Assembly: GCA_020850785.1 (NCBI GenBank)
Contig: JADZDZ010000220.1
Span: 1-7,574 of the forward strand
Length of the DNA stretch: 7,574 nt
Reading direction: 5' to 3'
Source: Candidatus Sumerlaeota bacterium
GTDB taxonomy: Bacteria; Sumerlaeota; Sumerlaeia; SLMS01
Shown here: one piece after another, positions 1-6,125 of the stretch
Layout of the letters: each line of letters starts with the position of its first letter
Numbering within the stretch: position 1 is the stretch's first letter
Translations under genes and position numbers: made by a program
Notes under the pieces: model-generated
The model's input: only the letters and a program-made list of their open reading frames with translations
What the model was told of the DNA's origin: nothing
Databases searched by the model: none

Positions 1-263
1 ACTTCCACCAACATACTTATCTTTGAGGTGTTGGGTCTCTGTCTCATCTGCTCGATACGAATACCCGTCCTCTTGCCCAGTGATGAAAGGTTCACGCTGC
101 CATCCCTGCCAGACCATTGTTGCCAGTCATAACTCGCCTCGATATTCTTGACGTCAGCAGACAGGGTGCGAAACGTCCAAGTAGCGTTGTCATTGCAGTT
201 ATCAACGACGTAGAGCGACCCATTCAGTGAGCCAAGAACATACGGATGCCCAGTTGGTCGCCG
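1..263 (-). pseudogene. continuation of the propeller-like gene in a shifted frame (runs off window)
   Basis: On the minus strand a second frame is open for 87 codons, from just after a TAG at 264-266 to the window edge. It reads HPYVLGSLNGSLYVVDNCND and then continues with NIEASYDWQQWSGRDGSV, which is ordinary soluble-protein composition and compatible with another propeller blade. It has no convincing start codon at its beginning. The upstream frame would join it by a shift within the overlap, around the bases encoding Gly-Asp-Gln-Leu at 251-262. Adding back a single base in the GACC run there would give ...SGDPTGHPYVLGS. The likeliest reading is one gene broken by a 1-bp deletion, either real or a sequencing error. 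A separate overlapping gene is less likely. Confidence 0.55.
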
Positions 264-796
264 CTATCAGCCACTACCTCCATGTTAGCGACATTTAGAA
301 CGAGGAGCCGATACTGATAATCGGCAGAACGTTCCGGTTGAGGATTAGTGTTCAAACACACCGCCATCGAGTCCTCACTCAACCAATTGAGTGAGTAGAA
401 TTGGCCATCCTTGAGTAGGTCGCGGGCCGTGAAAACCTTTGCAGCCTTTTCATTCGTTCCTTCGATCCTAACGAAGGACTGGAACTGACCGCTGTCGGAT
501 TTCGAGTCGTAAAGGCTCGCGATCTTGCTTCCTGAAGGGGAAAATGAGGCGAGCTGGAAGAATGCGCCATCAGGCAAGCTCAGCGGTTCCCCCTTGCGAA
601 TAGGTGCGGGTAGCTGTGCGCGCGCCTGCAGCCACTTCTTGTGTGCTTCAGCCTTTACCTGCTGCTCCGACATAGGTGAAGGTTGGCGTAAATGATCAGG
701 GCTGTATTGGCGCAGCGATACCATACGCGCAACGCCGACACCCAGAACGAGCGCCGCGATCACTAGTGTTACCAAGCTCTTTACTTTAATCTTCAT
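224..796 (-). CDS. membrane-anchored/secreted protein with beta-propeller-like repeats, 5' part
   Basis: I do not recognise the family. The 190-residue frame starts at ATG 796, with AAAGGA at 807-812 ten bases upstream. Residues 1-6 are basic (three Lys), and about 7-24 form one hydrophobic segment without a clear cleavage site, so it is probably an N-terminal anchor or signal sequence with the rest outside the cytoplasm. Residues 31-75 are polar and Pro/Gln-rich. From about 81, two stretches (FFQLASFSPSGSKIASLY at 79-96 and FYSLNWLSEDSMAVCLN at 133-149) have the spacing and 'SPSG..IAS' wording of blades in TolB/WD40-like beta-propellers; this is a fold guess only. The frame stops at 224-226 just after residue 180, but a neighbouring frame continues with the same style of sequence to the window edge, so the gene looks frameshifted. 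The IS remnant begins about 60 bp upstream of its start. Confidence 0.6.
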   Translation of the reverse strand: MKIKVKSLVTLVIAALVLGVGVARMVSLRQYSPDHLRQPSPMSEQQVKAEAHKKWLQARAQLPAPIRKGEPLSLPDGAFFQLASFSPSGSKIASLYDSKSDSGQFQSFVRIEGTNEKAAKVFTARDLLKDGQFYSLNWLSEDSMAVCLNTNPQPERSADYQYRLLVLNVANMEVVADSGDQLGIRMFLAH

Positions 797-858
797 GGCG
801 GACCTATCCTTTCGCGTGGCACTACACGGTTGAGTTCTGGGCTGTGCAAGTATTAGAT

Positions 859-884
859 GTATGGTCCCGATTGTGGTGGTGTGG
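859..884 (+). repeat. left terminal inverted repeat of the IS remnant
   Basis: The sequence starts GTATGGTCCC and ends TGTGGTGGTGTGG. Read in reverse complement, 1542-1568 starts with the identical ten bases GTATGGTCCC and ends TGTGATGGTGTGG. One single-base gap and a few mismatches separate the two in the middle. The TGT-initial inner part resembles the TGT ends usual for IS481-family elements, so the exact outer boundary (859 or about 872) is uncertain. Confidence 0.65.
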
Positions 885-967
885 TTCGTCCTTGAATCGT
901 TGTGGCTGTGATGTCCAGCACTTCCTCTCGAGGCCGAATGCCGGGAGGCTTGTTTTTGCTCATCAAT

Positions 968-1504
968 TCATTCGGATCTGGCGTTGTGCACATCGGCAGC
1001 ACAGTACTGTCCAGCTTCATTCAACGCGTTGAGAATCACACCATACGAGTCGCTCGAATTACGAGCTGCCGCGCCCGGTATCAGGATGGGGGCACATCGA
1101 TGGAAGGCACAGAATCTTTCTGTTTCACTAGCATTCGAATTCAGGTGTGGAGCCAGCGACAAGACCTGCATCAAGTAAAAGCAGAGCTCGCCCTGATGTC
1201 GGGTAGTGTCCAGAGTTTTTCGCACATTTGTTTTGAGGGTGTGGAAGCAGTCGTCGAGGGGGAGCAGCGTGAGCCTGCGGAAGGCCACTGCGGCAGCTTC
1301 TTCCTCGGGGGTGAGGACGGTTGAGTGGGGGACTTTGGACCCCATGGCAGCGTCGCCGGTTGAGTTCCGTTTCCGCCACTTGGCGACTGTCTTTTTGTTG
1401 ATGTCATGACGCTCAGCGAGAACGCTCAGGCTTTCTTGACTATGCTGGATCGCCCGACGAATCGCCGCTGTCGTGCGGGCGCAGCCGTGAAGTATCTGTC
1501 CCAT
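968..1504 (-). pseudogene. IS481-family transposase, N-terminal remnant with foreign tail
   Basis: The start at ATG 1504 is well supported: TCCTCC at 1511-1516 reads as GGAGGA on the coding strand, six bases upstream. Residues 1-89 are recognisable as the IS481-type N-terminus: MGQILHGCARTTAAIRRAIQ, then a helix-turn-helix at about 23-46 (LSVLAERHDINKKTVAKWRK), then TVLTPEEEAAAVAFRRLTLL (62-81) and PLDDC (82-86). These segments normally bind the element's ends and lead into an integrase-type DDE domain. After about residue 90 (near 1235) the similarity stops. The next ~90 residues (LCFYLMQVLSLAPHLNSNAS onward) show none of the expected HxD...DNG...E catalytic region. The product cannot be an active transposase; at most it could bind the terminal repeats. 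Confidence 0.75.
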
Positions 1505-1541
1505 AGCTGGTCCTCCGATGGAAAGGTGACGGAATCAATTC

Positions 1542-1568
1542 CCACACCATCACACTCTGGGACCATAC
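1542..1568 (-). repeat. right terminal inverted repeat of the IS remnant
   Basis: This is the partner of 859-884 in inverted orientation, and it lies 37-64 bp upstream of the transposase start codon at 1504. That is the usual arrangement of a terminal repeat just in front of an IS481-type transposase. The bases beyond 1568 do not repeat those before 859, so no target duplication can be named. Confidence 0.65.
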
Positions 1569-1604
1569 GTCTGAAAACTTCAAGAAGGCTTGGCGGGGCG
1601 GGCG

Positions 1605-2168
1605 TTACTTCGCCTTCACCAAGGGGTCGTTTCCGACGCTGATGTTTTCAGCGATGCGGTTCATGATGCGTTCGATGTCTCCGCGCAGTTCAAAGGGGCC
1701 CTGCACGATGATGCGCGCGGTTTTGTTGTCCGCGTTCCGCATCATCATCATGGAGCCGTAGACGTGGCGGTTGTCCTTCGTCTGGCCTTCGACGAAGCAC
1801 TTCACGACTTCCTTGTTGTCAACGACGTCGTACTGGGTGCTGCGAAGCCATGAGGTGTTGGCTATTTCGCGAAGGAAGCGGCGTTCGGAAACGTCGGCGT
1901 CGCGCTTGAGGCTGACGGGGGGATTGGAATCGTATTCGACGCGGACTTTGACGCCGGGAAGGCGCTGCGTGGTGTGCTCGACGAAGCCGGGTCCCTTGCG
2001 GGAGACTTCGGTGCCTTCGCGGGTGATGTAGTGGATGGGGCCGATGGTAACTTCCTGGTAGCTGTCCTGTTCCTTGATCTGCGGCTTGGGGCCGCGGGTG
2101 CAGCCGGTTGCGAAAAGCGCCACCGCCGCGAAAATCATTGTCAGGCACAGTCTCATGGTCAGCCGCAT
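1605..2168 (-). CDS. putative small lipoprotein of unknown function
   Basis: The product is 187 residues from ATG 2168, with GGGAG ten bases upstream. A second ATG at 2156 is possible. The upstream in-frame extension to 2309 lacks export features, so I do not use it. Residues 1-22 are a signal peptide (MRLTMRLCLT then a hydrophobic core IFAAVALFA) ending in a lipobox-like ATGC, with Cys23 as the likely lipidated residue; the -3 position is Ala rather than the commoner Leu. The mature part is polar and mixed alpha/beta, with no cysteine pairs or catalytic motifs I can name. The last third (GQTKDNRHVYGSMMMMRNAD, then IIVQGPF...DIERIMNRIAENI) resembles small PsbP/Mog1-like lipoproteins in which a strand pair precedes a final helix, but this is only a resemblance. 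Four consecutive Met codons (1740-1751) are unusual. The gene stands alone, divergent from the exonuclease gene. Confidence 0.7.
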   Translation of the reverse strand: MRLTMRLCLTMIFAAVALFATGCTRGPKPQIKEQDSYQEVTIGPIHYITREGTEVSRKGPGFVEHTTQRLPGVKVRVEYDSNPPVSLKRDADVSERRFLREIANTSWLRSTQYDVVDNKEVVKCFVEGQTKDNRHVYGSMMMMRNADNKTARIIVQGPFELRGDIERIMNRIAENISVGNDPLVKAK

Positions 2169-2359
2169 GGCGTCATCGCTCCCGCGAAATCTGAAGGCGC
2201 GACGCGTGGTGCGCCTTCGTGTGATGTTGAGCATGTAAGCGCGCGACGGATGCCGCACAAGGTAAAGCCTAATCCGCGTGGGGGCGGCTGATGTTGCCTG
2301 AATTTCCATTGCTGTGGCGTGACGATTTCGCCTTTCTTTCCCTTTCGGTGATGCGGCGC
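2169..2359. other. intergenic stretch between divergent genes
   Basis: Together with the adjoining repeat (2360-2480) this forms the ~310-bp divergent gap between the lipoprotein gene and the exonuclease gene. Promoters for the lipoprotein must lie here, but I see no convincing -35/-10 pair, operator or terminator. An in-frame upstream extension of the lipoprotein crosses it without export or family features, so I treat it as noncoding. Confidence 0.5.
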
Positions 2360-2480
2360 TTCGAGCAAGTTCCGAGGTTTCGCAGTCATCCAGAGATTGC
2401 GCGGACGCGACGTCCGCACCACGAAAAGAAAGCGTGTCCGAATCTCAAAGTGGTCACGCCATTTTGAGAATGCCAAAGGC
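2360..2480 (-). repeat. dispersed repeat family A, copy 1 (inverted)
   Basis: On the minus strand this matches the copies at 3912-4032 and 6003-6125 along its whole length. Shared landmarks in order are TGGCATT, a TCAAAATGG...TTTGA hairpin, a T-rich CGTGG stretch, a GC hairpin (GCGGACG TCG CGTCCGC), CGCAATCTCTGG, GCGAAA and TTGCTC. It is the most diverged of the three long copies. Its edge falls two bases before the chosen exonuclease start at 2482, so that gene's leader is largely repeat sequence. Confidence 0.8.
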
Positions 2481-2481
2481 G

Positions 2482-3870
2482 ATGAGTGAAAACTTCTCCT
2501 CCATTCAGCAGCGACTGAAGGCGCTGGACGATCGCAAGAAGTCCCGCGCGCGGATCATTGAGGACCTGCGTGCGGGAAAATACGATGGGATCGTGAATGG
2601 TTCGGAATTTTTTCGCAGGAAGGAGGAGGAGCCACCGCAGCGGAACCGGCTGCAGGAGAAAATGCCGGAGCTGGAATTGTTGCGCGGGGCGGGCGGGCAG
2701 ACGCTGTTTCGTTCGGTGCTGATTCCGCGGGGGCCGCGGGTGTTTCGTGGCTGCCACGTGCCGCATCCCGTGACAGGCGCGGGGACGAATCCGATCGCGG
2801 CTCCGGTGCTGGGCCGGTTGTCGAAGGAACTGGCGTGCGACGGCGGGGCGCTGGCGGCGGGTGATATTTGCTTCCTTGATACGGAGACCACCGGATTGAT
2901 GGGGGGCACGGGGACGGTGGCGTTTCTTGTGGGGGTTGGCTGGTGGGAGCAGGATGCGCAGGGCGCGTGGCACTTTCGGTTGGAGCAATATCTGATCGAG
3001 GATTTTTGTCACGAGGGGGACATGCTGGAGCGGCTGGCGGCGCGGCTGGAGCGGTTCCGCGCGGTGTGCACGTACAATGGGAGGACGTTCGACATTCCGC
3101 TGCTGCGGGCGCGGGGAATCATGCATCGCATTCCGCCGGGTCGGTTCCGGATGGCGCAGATTGATTTGCTGCAGGCGTCGCGACGCTGGTGGCGGCGGAT
3201 GCTGGATTCGGTGTCGCTGAAAAGAGTGGAGAAGGAAATTCTGGGAATTGATCGCGGGGAGGATATTGATGGGGCGCTGATTCCCGGAATCTTCTTCCGC
3301 TTCGCGCGCACGGGGCGCGGGGAGCGGATTCCCGCAGTGCTGGATCACAATGCGCAGGATATTGTGACGCTGGGGGCGTTGCTGAGTCACCTGACGCTGG
3401 TGGAGGCCGATCCGCTGGCGGAAGGAATCCTGGGCCATCCGGAGGAGTTTGCGGCGGCGGGGCGCGGCTTCGTGAAGGAGCGTGATTTGGATCGCGCGGC
3501 GCTGGCGTTCAAGCGGGCGTTGGAGATCAACAGCGACGGGGATCGCGAGCTTGAGTTGCTGGGCCGACTGGCGGCGCTGCACAAGCGGCGCGGCGCGTGG
3601 GGGGAGGCGCTGGAAATTTTTCAGCACCTTCGCGCGCAGCCGATCGCAAAAGGGCTTCACGCGTGGATCGAGTCGGCAAAATACGAGGAGCATGTGCGGC
3701 GCGATGCAGCGGCGGCGTTGGCGCTGGTACGGCAGTGTCGCAGGCAGCTTGAGTTGGAGCGCGACCTGGCGGAATTGCGCGGTGTGGAATCAGCGCCGCG
3801 GTTTGATTCGGCAGTGCGGGACCTTGAACGCCGTCAGCATCGTTTGGAGCAGCGGTTGGTGAGGGAATAG
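2482..3870 (+). CDS. YprB-like DEDD (RNase H-fold) exonuclease domain protein with TPR-like C-terminus
   Basis: The product is 462 residues, close to Bacillus YprB (about 410), which has the same architecture. A predicted 3'-5' exonuclease core (RNase_H_2 type) lies at about 125-310. Exo I is FLDTETTGL with Asp133 and Glu135, Exo II is YNGRTFDIP (198-206) with Asp204, and Exo III is HNAQD with His289 and Asp293. The four acidic residues needed for two-metal catalysis are therefore present; the last motif has H-x3-D spacing. Residues 1-60 are charged and helical. About 325-400 (AAGRGFVKERDLDRAALAFK and the following helices) look like two TPR-type helical pairs, followed by a Arg/Glu-rich helical tail. 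The substrate is unknown and the family is poorly characterised. I chose ATG 2482; ATG 2470 and GTG 2434 are in frame but lie inside repeat A. No good Shine-Dalgarno site is seen. It is followed by repeat A copy 2. Confidence 0.85.
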   Translation: MSENFSSIQQRLKALDDRKKSRARIIEDLRAGKYDGIVNGSEFFRRKEEEPPQRNRLQEKMPELELLRGAGGQTLFRSVLIPRGPRVFRGCHVPHPVTGAGTNPIAAPVLGRLSKELACDGGALAAGDICFLDTETTGLMGGTGTVAFLVGVGWWEQDAQGAWHFRLEQYLIEDFCHEGDMLERLAARLERFRAVCTYNGRTFDIPLLRARGIMHRIPPGRFRMAQIDLLQASRRWWRRMLDSVSLKRVEKEILGIDRGEDIDGALIPGIFFRFARTGRGERIPAVLDHNAQDIVTLGALLSHLTLVEADPLAEGILGHPEEFAAAGRGFVKERDLDRAALAFKRALEINSDGDRELELLGRLAALHKRRGAWGEALEIFQHLRAQPIAKGLHAWIESAKYEEHVRRDAAAALALVRQCRRQLELERDLAELRGVESAPRFDSAVRDLERRQHRLEQRLVRE

Positions 3871-3911
3871 GGAATGGGTGTCCGTGCGGTGCGTGACAGA
3901 ATTTTGAAAGG

Positions 3912-4032
3912 CGCGTTATGGCATTTCTCAGAATGACGTGGCCATGTTGGGATTTGGGCACGCGTTTTTTGTGGCATTGGCGTCCCGCCCTCGCAATCTC
4001 TGGGTGGCTGCGAAATTTCGGAAAGTGCTCTA
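3912..4032 (+). repeat. dispersed repeat family A, copy 2
   Basis: Near-identical over long blocks to 6003-6125: TATGGCATTT at the left, AATGACGTGGCCAT in the first hairpin region, GGCGTCCCGCCC, CGCAATCTCTGGGT, and CGAAATTTCGGAAAGTGCTC at the right end. It fills most of the 174-bp gap between the exonuclease and methyltransferase genes and ends about 12 bases before the latter's GTG start. It has no T-run after a hairpin, so it is not a standard terminator. Confidence 0.85.
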
Positions 4033-4044
4033 GAAGAATCTCCG

Positions 4045-4782
4045 GTGTGTTCCTCCAAGAAATGGTACGAGCAGGCTTTTGACGAAGACTACGTGGAGCG
4101 TTATGCGCATCGGGATAAGACCGAGGCGGCGCTGGCGGTGGAACTACTGCGGGGGCTGGCGCTGAGGCGCGGCGCGAACTGCCTTGATCTTTGCTGCGGG
4201 GCGGGGCGGCATCTGCCGTTCCTTGCGCAGCTTGGGTTGAATGTGACGGGTGGGGATTTGTCGCTCCCGCTGCTAAAGGAAGCGGAGGCGAATCATGGTG
4301 CGCTCGCGCGGTTGGACATGCGGGCGCTTCCCTTCGTAGATGGCGCGTTCCAAGTGGTGACGAATTTCTTCACGGCGTTCGGGTATTTTGACCGCGACGA
4401 GGACAATGCGGCGGTGATCGCTGAGGTGGCGCGGGTGCTGGAGCCGGGCGGATGGTTTGTGCTGGATTTTTTCAATTCGCATCTGGTGGGGAAGGAACTG
4501 GGTTGCGGTACCGGGTGGAAGACGGTGCGGCGGGCAAACGGGACGCTGGCGCGGGTTCATCGCCACCTGACACCGGATAAGTTGCGCGCTGAAAAGCAGG
4601 TGGAAGAGGCTTCAGGTTTGGGCTATCGGGAGAGCGTTCGGCTCTATTCGCGGGAGGAGCTGGAAAGGATGATGGTAACTTGTGGAATGACAGTTGTGCA
4701 GCGCTGGGGGGATTACACAGGGCAAGCGTTTGCAGTGGAACAGAGCACGCGTTGCATCGTGGTGGGGCGTCTGCCGGGCTGA
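4045..4782 (+). CDS. class I SAM-dependent methyltransferase, substrate unknown
   Basis: The product is 245 residues from GTG 4045; GAAGAA at 4033-4038 may act as a weak ribosome site. The start is supported by the N-terminal wording WYEQAFDEDYVERYAHRD (7-24), which opens many proteins of this small-molecule methyltransferase group. Motif I is CLDLCCGAGRHL (46-57), a CGAG variant of the SAM-binding glycine loop. The acidic end of strand 2 is GGDLS (Asp71). The strand 3-4 region has LDMRALPF (90-97), the usual post-motif II signature. VLEPGGWFVLDFFN (131-144) is the conserved turn and strand 5. The C-terminal third gives no clear substrate; by family, methyl transfer to a small metabolite or quinone-like compound is possible, and nothing here fixes it. 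The final hydrophobic strand ends CIVVGRLPG at the usual place. It is transcribed in the same direction as its neighbours but separated from them by a repeat and an operator-like region. Confidence 0.85.
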   Translation: MCSSKKWYEQAFDEDYVERYAHRDKTEAALAVELLRGLALRRGANCLDLCCGAGRHLPFLAQLGLNVTGGDLSLPLLKEAEANHGALARLDMRALPFVDGAFQVVTNFFTAFGYFDRDEDNAAVIAEVARVLEPGGWFVLDFFNSHLVGKELGCGTGWKTVRRANGTLARVHRHLTPDKLRAEKQVEEASGLGYRESVRLYSREELERMMVTCGMTVVQRWGDYTGQAFAVEQSTRCIVVGRLPG

Positions 4783-4784
4783 CC

Positions 4785-4828
4785 TTGCACGCTTTTTGAA
4801 AGTGCAAAAAAGCATTTGCACTTTGCAC
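4785..4828 (+). promoter_or_regulatory. cluster of TTGCAC motifs with a 10-bp inverted repeat, candidate operator
   Basis: A perfect inverted repeat, AAAGTGCAAA (4799-4808) and TTTGCACTTT (4815-4824), has a 6-base spacer. TTGCAC also occurs at 4785-4790 (facing GTGCAA 4802-4807), and TTTGCAC is repeated directly at 4822-4828. A further TTGCAC lies at 4874-4879 just before the repressor's start codon. LacI-family proteins commonly bind palindromes near their own genes, so autoregulation is a natural inference. The stem is AT-rich with no following T-run, which argues against a terminator for the methyltransferase gene. I cannot place a confident -35/-10 promoter within it. Confidence 0.5.
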
Positions 4829-4881
4829 CCCGCGCCCGTGAGCCTTGGTCCTTGCGTCTTATTTTCACGGGTTTTGCACAA

Positions 4882-5937
4882 TTGAAAAAACCAACTCTTC
4901 ATGACATTGGAAAGAAACTTGGTGTGTCGCCGGCATCAGTATCGAGGGCGCTGGCGGACAATCCGCGGATTTCGCTGACGCTGCGGCAGCAGGTGCAAAA
5001 GGCGGCGGCGGAAATTGGCTACGTTCCAAATTCGGCGGCGCGCGCGTTGCGGACGGGGAAGCCCGACATGGCGGCGTTGATGGTGCCGAATCTGTCGGTG
5101 CTGCGGACGGATGGGAACCTGGATGTGCTTCAGGCGATTGATGAGGAGTTGGGGCAGCAGGGCATTCGCCTGCTGGTGGCTTCGTATCATCAACCGTCGC
5201 TGGTGCCCGCGACGATGCGGAAGGTGTTGGCGGACCCACGGCTTGCGGGGTTGTTGTTCCTTACGAACTTCATCACCGAACAGTTGGTGGAGGTGATCCA
5301 GAAAAGTCCGATCGCGACGGTGCTGGTGAATGCGTATCCGGAACGCTCGTGGGAGAAGTGGGATGGCGTGATGGCAAGCGGCACGGAGAACCTGCTGGGG
5401 GCGGAATTGGCGACAATGCACATCATCCAAAATGGACACACGCGAATCGGGGCACTGGTGTGCGAGCCGGGTCAGCGCGATGCGGACCTGCGCGAGGAAG
5501 GATACACGCACGCGATGAATCGTTCGGGCTTGGAGCGGAATCCGAAGCTGACGGTGCGTTGCGATTTTCTGCGGGGGTTTGAGACGGGTCGGCGCGCGGT
5601 TCACAAGCTGATGGCGGCGTGCACGCCCGGGGAACGGCCGTCGGCGCTGTTCTGCAGCAGCGATGACATTGCGGCGGGTGCGTTGCGGGGGCTTACGGAC
5701 GTGGGGTTGTCGGTCCCCGGCGACATGGAGGTGGTGGGCTTCGGAAACCATCCGTTGTCGATCGCGCTGAATCCTCCGCTGACAACGGTGACGCATGATG
5801 GGAATGCAGTTGGTCGCGGTGCGGCGCGGCTCTTCGTGGAGGTTGTGAATGGTGGCCAGCCGAAAGAGACCCAGTTGCTTCAACCGGCGGAGTTGATCGT
5901 GCGGGAGTCCACGGGAGCGGTGTCGATGAAGGGATAG
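4882..5937 (+). CDS. LacI-family transcriptional regulator
   Basis: The product is 351 residues from TTG 4882, a normal length for the family. TTG is preferred because the protein then begins MKKPTLHDIGKKLGVSPASV, exactly where LacI-type helix-turn-helix domains start. The in-frame ATG at 4816 would add 22 residues and sits inside the operator-like repeats. The HTH is at about 5-24, with recognition helix SPASVSRAL, and the hinge helix is at about 50-60 (NSAARALRTGK). Residues 63-345 form a periplasmic-binding-protein-like effector domain, with GHTRIGAL (185-192), DLREEGY (202-208), SDDIAAGALRGLTDVGLSVP (260-279) and PPLTTV (298-303). These proteins usually repress sugar-use genes until a sugar or nucleotide-like ligand binds. 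The loop that commonly reads GFDD is GFGN here (286-289), removing an acidic residue often used in ligand contact, so the effector may be unusual. No sugar-use gene lies beside it in this window. Confidence 0.9.
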   Translation: MKKPTLHDIGKKLGVSPASVSRALADNPRISLTLRQQVQKAAAEIGYVPNSAARALRTGKPDMAALMVPNLSVLRTDGNLDVLQAIDEELGQQGIRLLVASYHQPSLVPATMRKVLADPRLAGLLFLTNFITEQLVEVIQKSPIATVLVNAYPERSWEKWDGVMASGTENLLGAELATMHIIQNGHTRIGALVCEPGQRDADLREEGYTHAMNRSGLERNPKLTVRCDFLRGFETGRRAVHKLMAACTPGERPSALFCSSDDIAAGALRGLTDVGLSVPGDMEVVGFGNHPLSIALNPPLTTVTHDGNAVGRGAARLFVEVVNGGQPKETQLLQPAELIVRESTGAVSMKG

Positions 5938-5938
5938 G

Positions 5939-6000
5939 TGCGGGGGAATGAGTGGGTGAGGGATGAGAGGTTGGGGGGAATGGGGAATGGAAGGGGAAAA
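5939..6000 (+). other. purine-rich, G-run tract after the LacI-type gene
   Basis: Almost all bases are G or A, with T interspersed and a single C. G-runs lie at 5942-5946, 5954-5956, 5960-5962, 5973-5978, 5982-5985 and 5993-5996. One loop between the runs (5963-5972) is long for a canonical quadruplex. GGGAATGGG-type wording also occurs after the exonuclease gene (3864-3876), directly before repeat A in both places. Function is unknown. Confidence 0.4.
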
Positions 6001-6002
6001 TG

Positions 6003-6125
6003 CGCGCTATGGCATTTTTCAAAATGACGTGGCCATTTTGAGGGTTGGTCGCGCTTTTTTCAGTGGCGCGGGCGTCCCGCCCTCGCAATCTCTGGGTTGG
6101 CTACGAAATTTCGGAAAGTGCTCTA
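6003..6125 (+). repeat. dispersed repeat family A, copy 3
   Basis: Closest to copy 2 at 3912-4032. It carries the cleanest first hairpin: TCAAAATG (6019-6026) pairs with CATTTTGA (6034-6041). A second stem GGGCG TCC CGCCC lies near 6070-6083. It runs directly into repeat B (6125-6196). Confidence 0.85.

Larger units (their letters stand above)
859..1568 (-). mobile_element. IS481-family element remnant, internally deleted or replaced, with both terminal repeats
   Basis: About 710 bp is bracketed by inverted repeats (859-884 and 1542-1568). It contains an IS481-type transposase N-terminus reading leftwards from 1504. Complete IS481-family elements are usually about 1 kb or longer and encode a transposase of some 300 residues. 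Here the DDE catalytic domain is absent and 968-1235 does not look like transposase. No direct target duplication is evident beside the ends. It is non-autonomous as it stands. It lies between the frameshifted propeller-like gene and the lipoprotein gene, where the propeller-like gene's promoter would be expected, so insertion may have disturbed that gene's expression. Confidence 0.6.

Noticed and set aside
853..1020. 55-codon minus-strand frame inside the IS remnant (MKLDSTVLPMCTTPDPNELM...)
   Set aside because: It ends inside the terminal repeat, has no recognisable similarity and overlaps the tail of the transposase frame. It is too short to support.
2434..2481. Upstream starts (GTG 2434, ATG 2470) for the exonuclease gene
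   Set aside because: Both lie inside repeat A copy 1, so the extra residues are translated repeat sequence. ATG 2482 is the first start outside it.
2386..3693. Long minus-strand open frame (435 codons) opposite the exonuclease gene
   Set aside because: It is extremely Arg/Pro/Gln-rich, with no domain wording, and lies wholly antisense to a gene with intact catalytic motifs. It is an effect of high-GC codon bias.
4785..4830. Hairpin read as a rho-independent terminator of the methyltransferase gene
   Set aside because: The stem is AT-rich, there is no T-run after it (the sequence continues into GC-rich CACCCCGCG), and the motif recurs as separate half-sites.
4816..4881. ATG 4816 as start of the LacI-type protein
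   Set aside because: It lies inside the palindromic operator-like repeats and adds 22 residues ahead of a DNA-binding domain that normally begins at the N-terminus.
4936..5883. Minus-strand open frame (315 codons) opposite the LacI-type gene
   Set aside because: Its Arg/His/Gln-rich composition and antisense position to a clear LacI-family protein mark it as a shadow frame.
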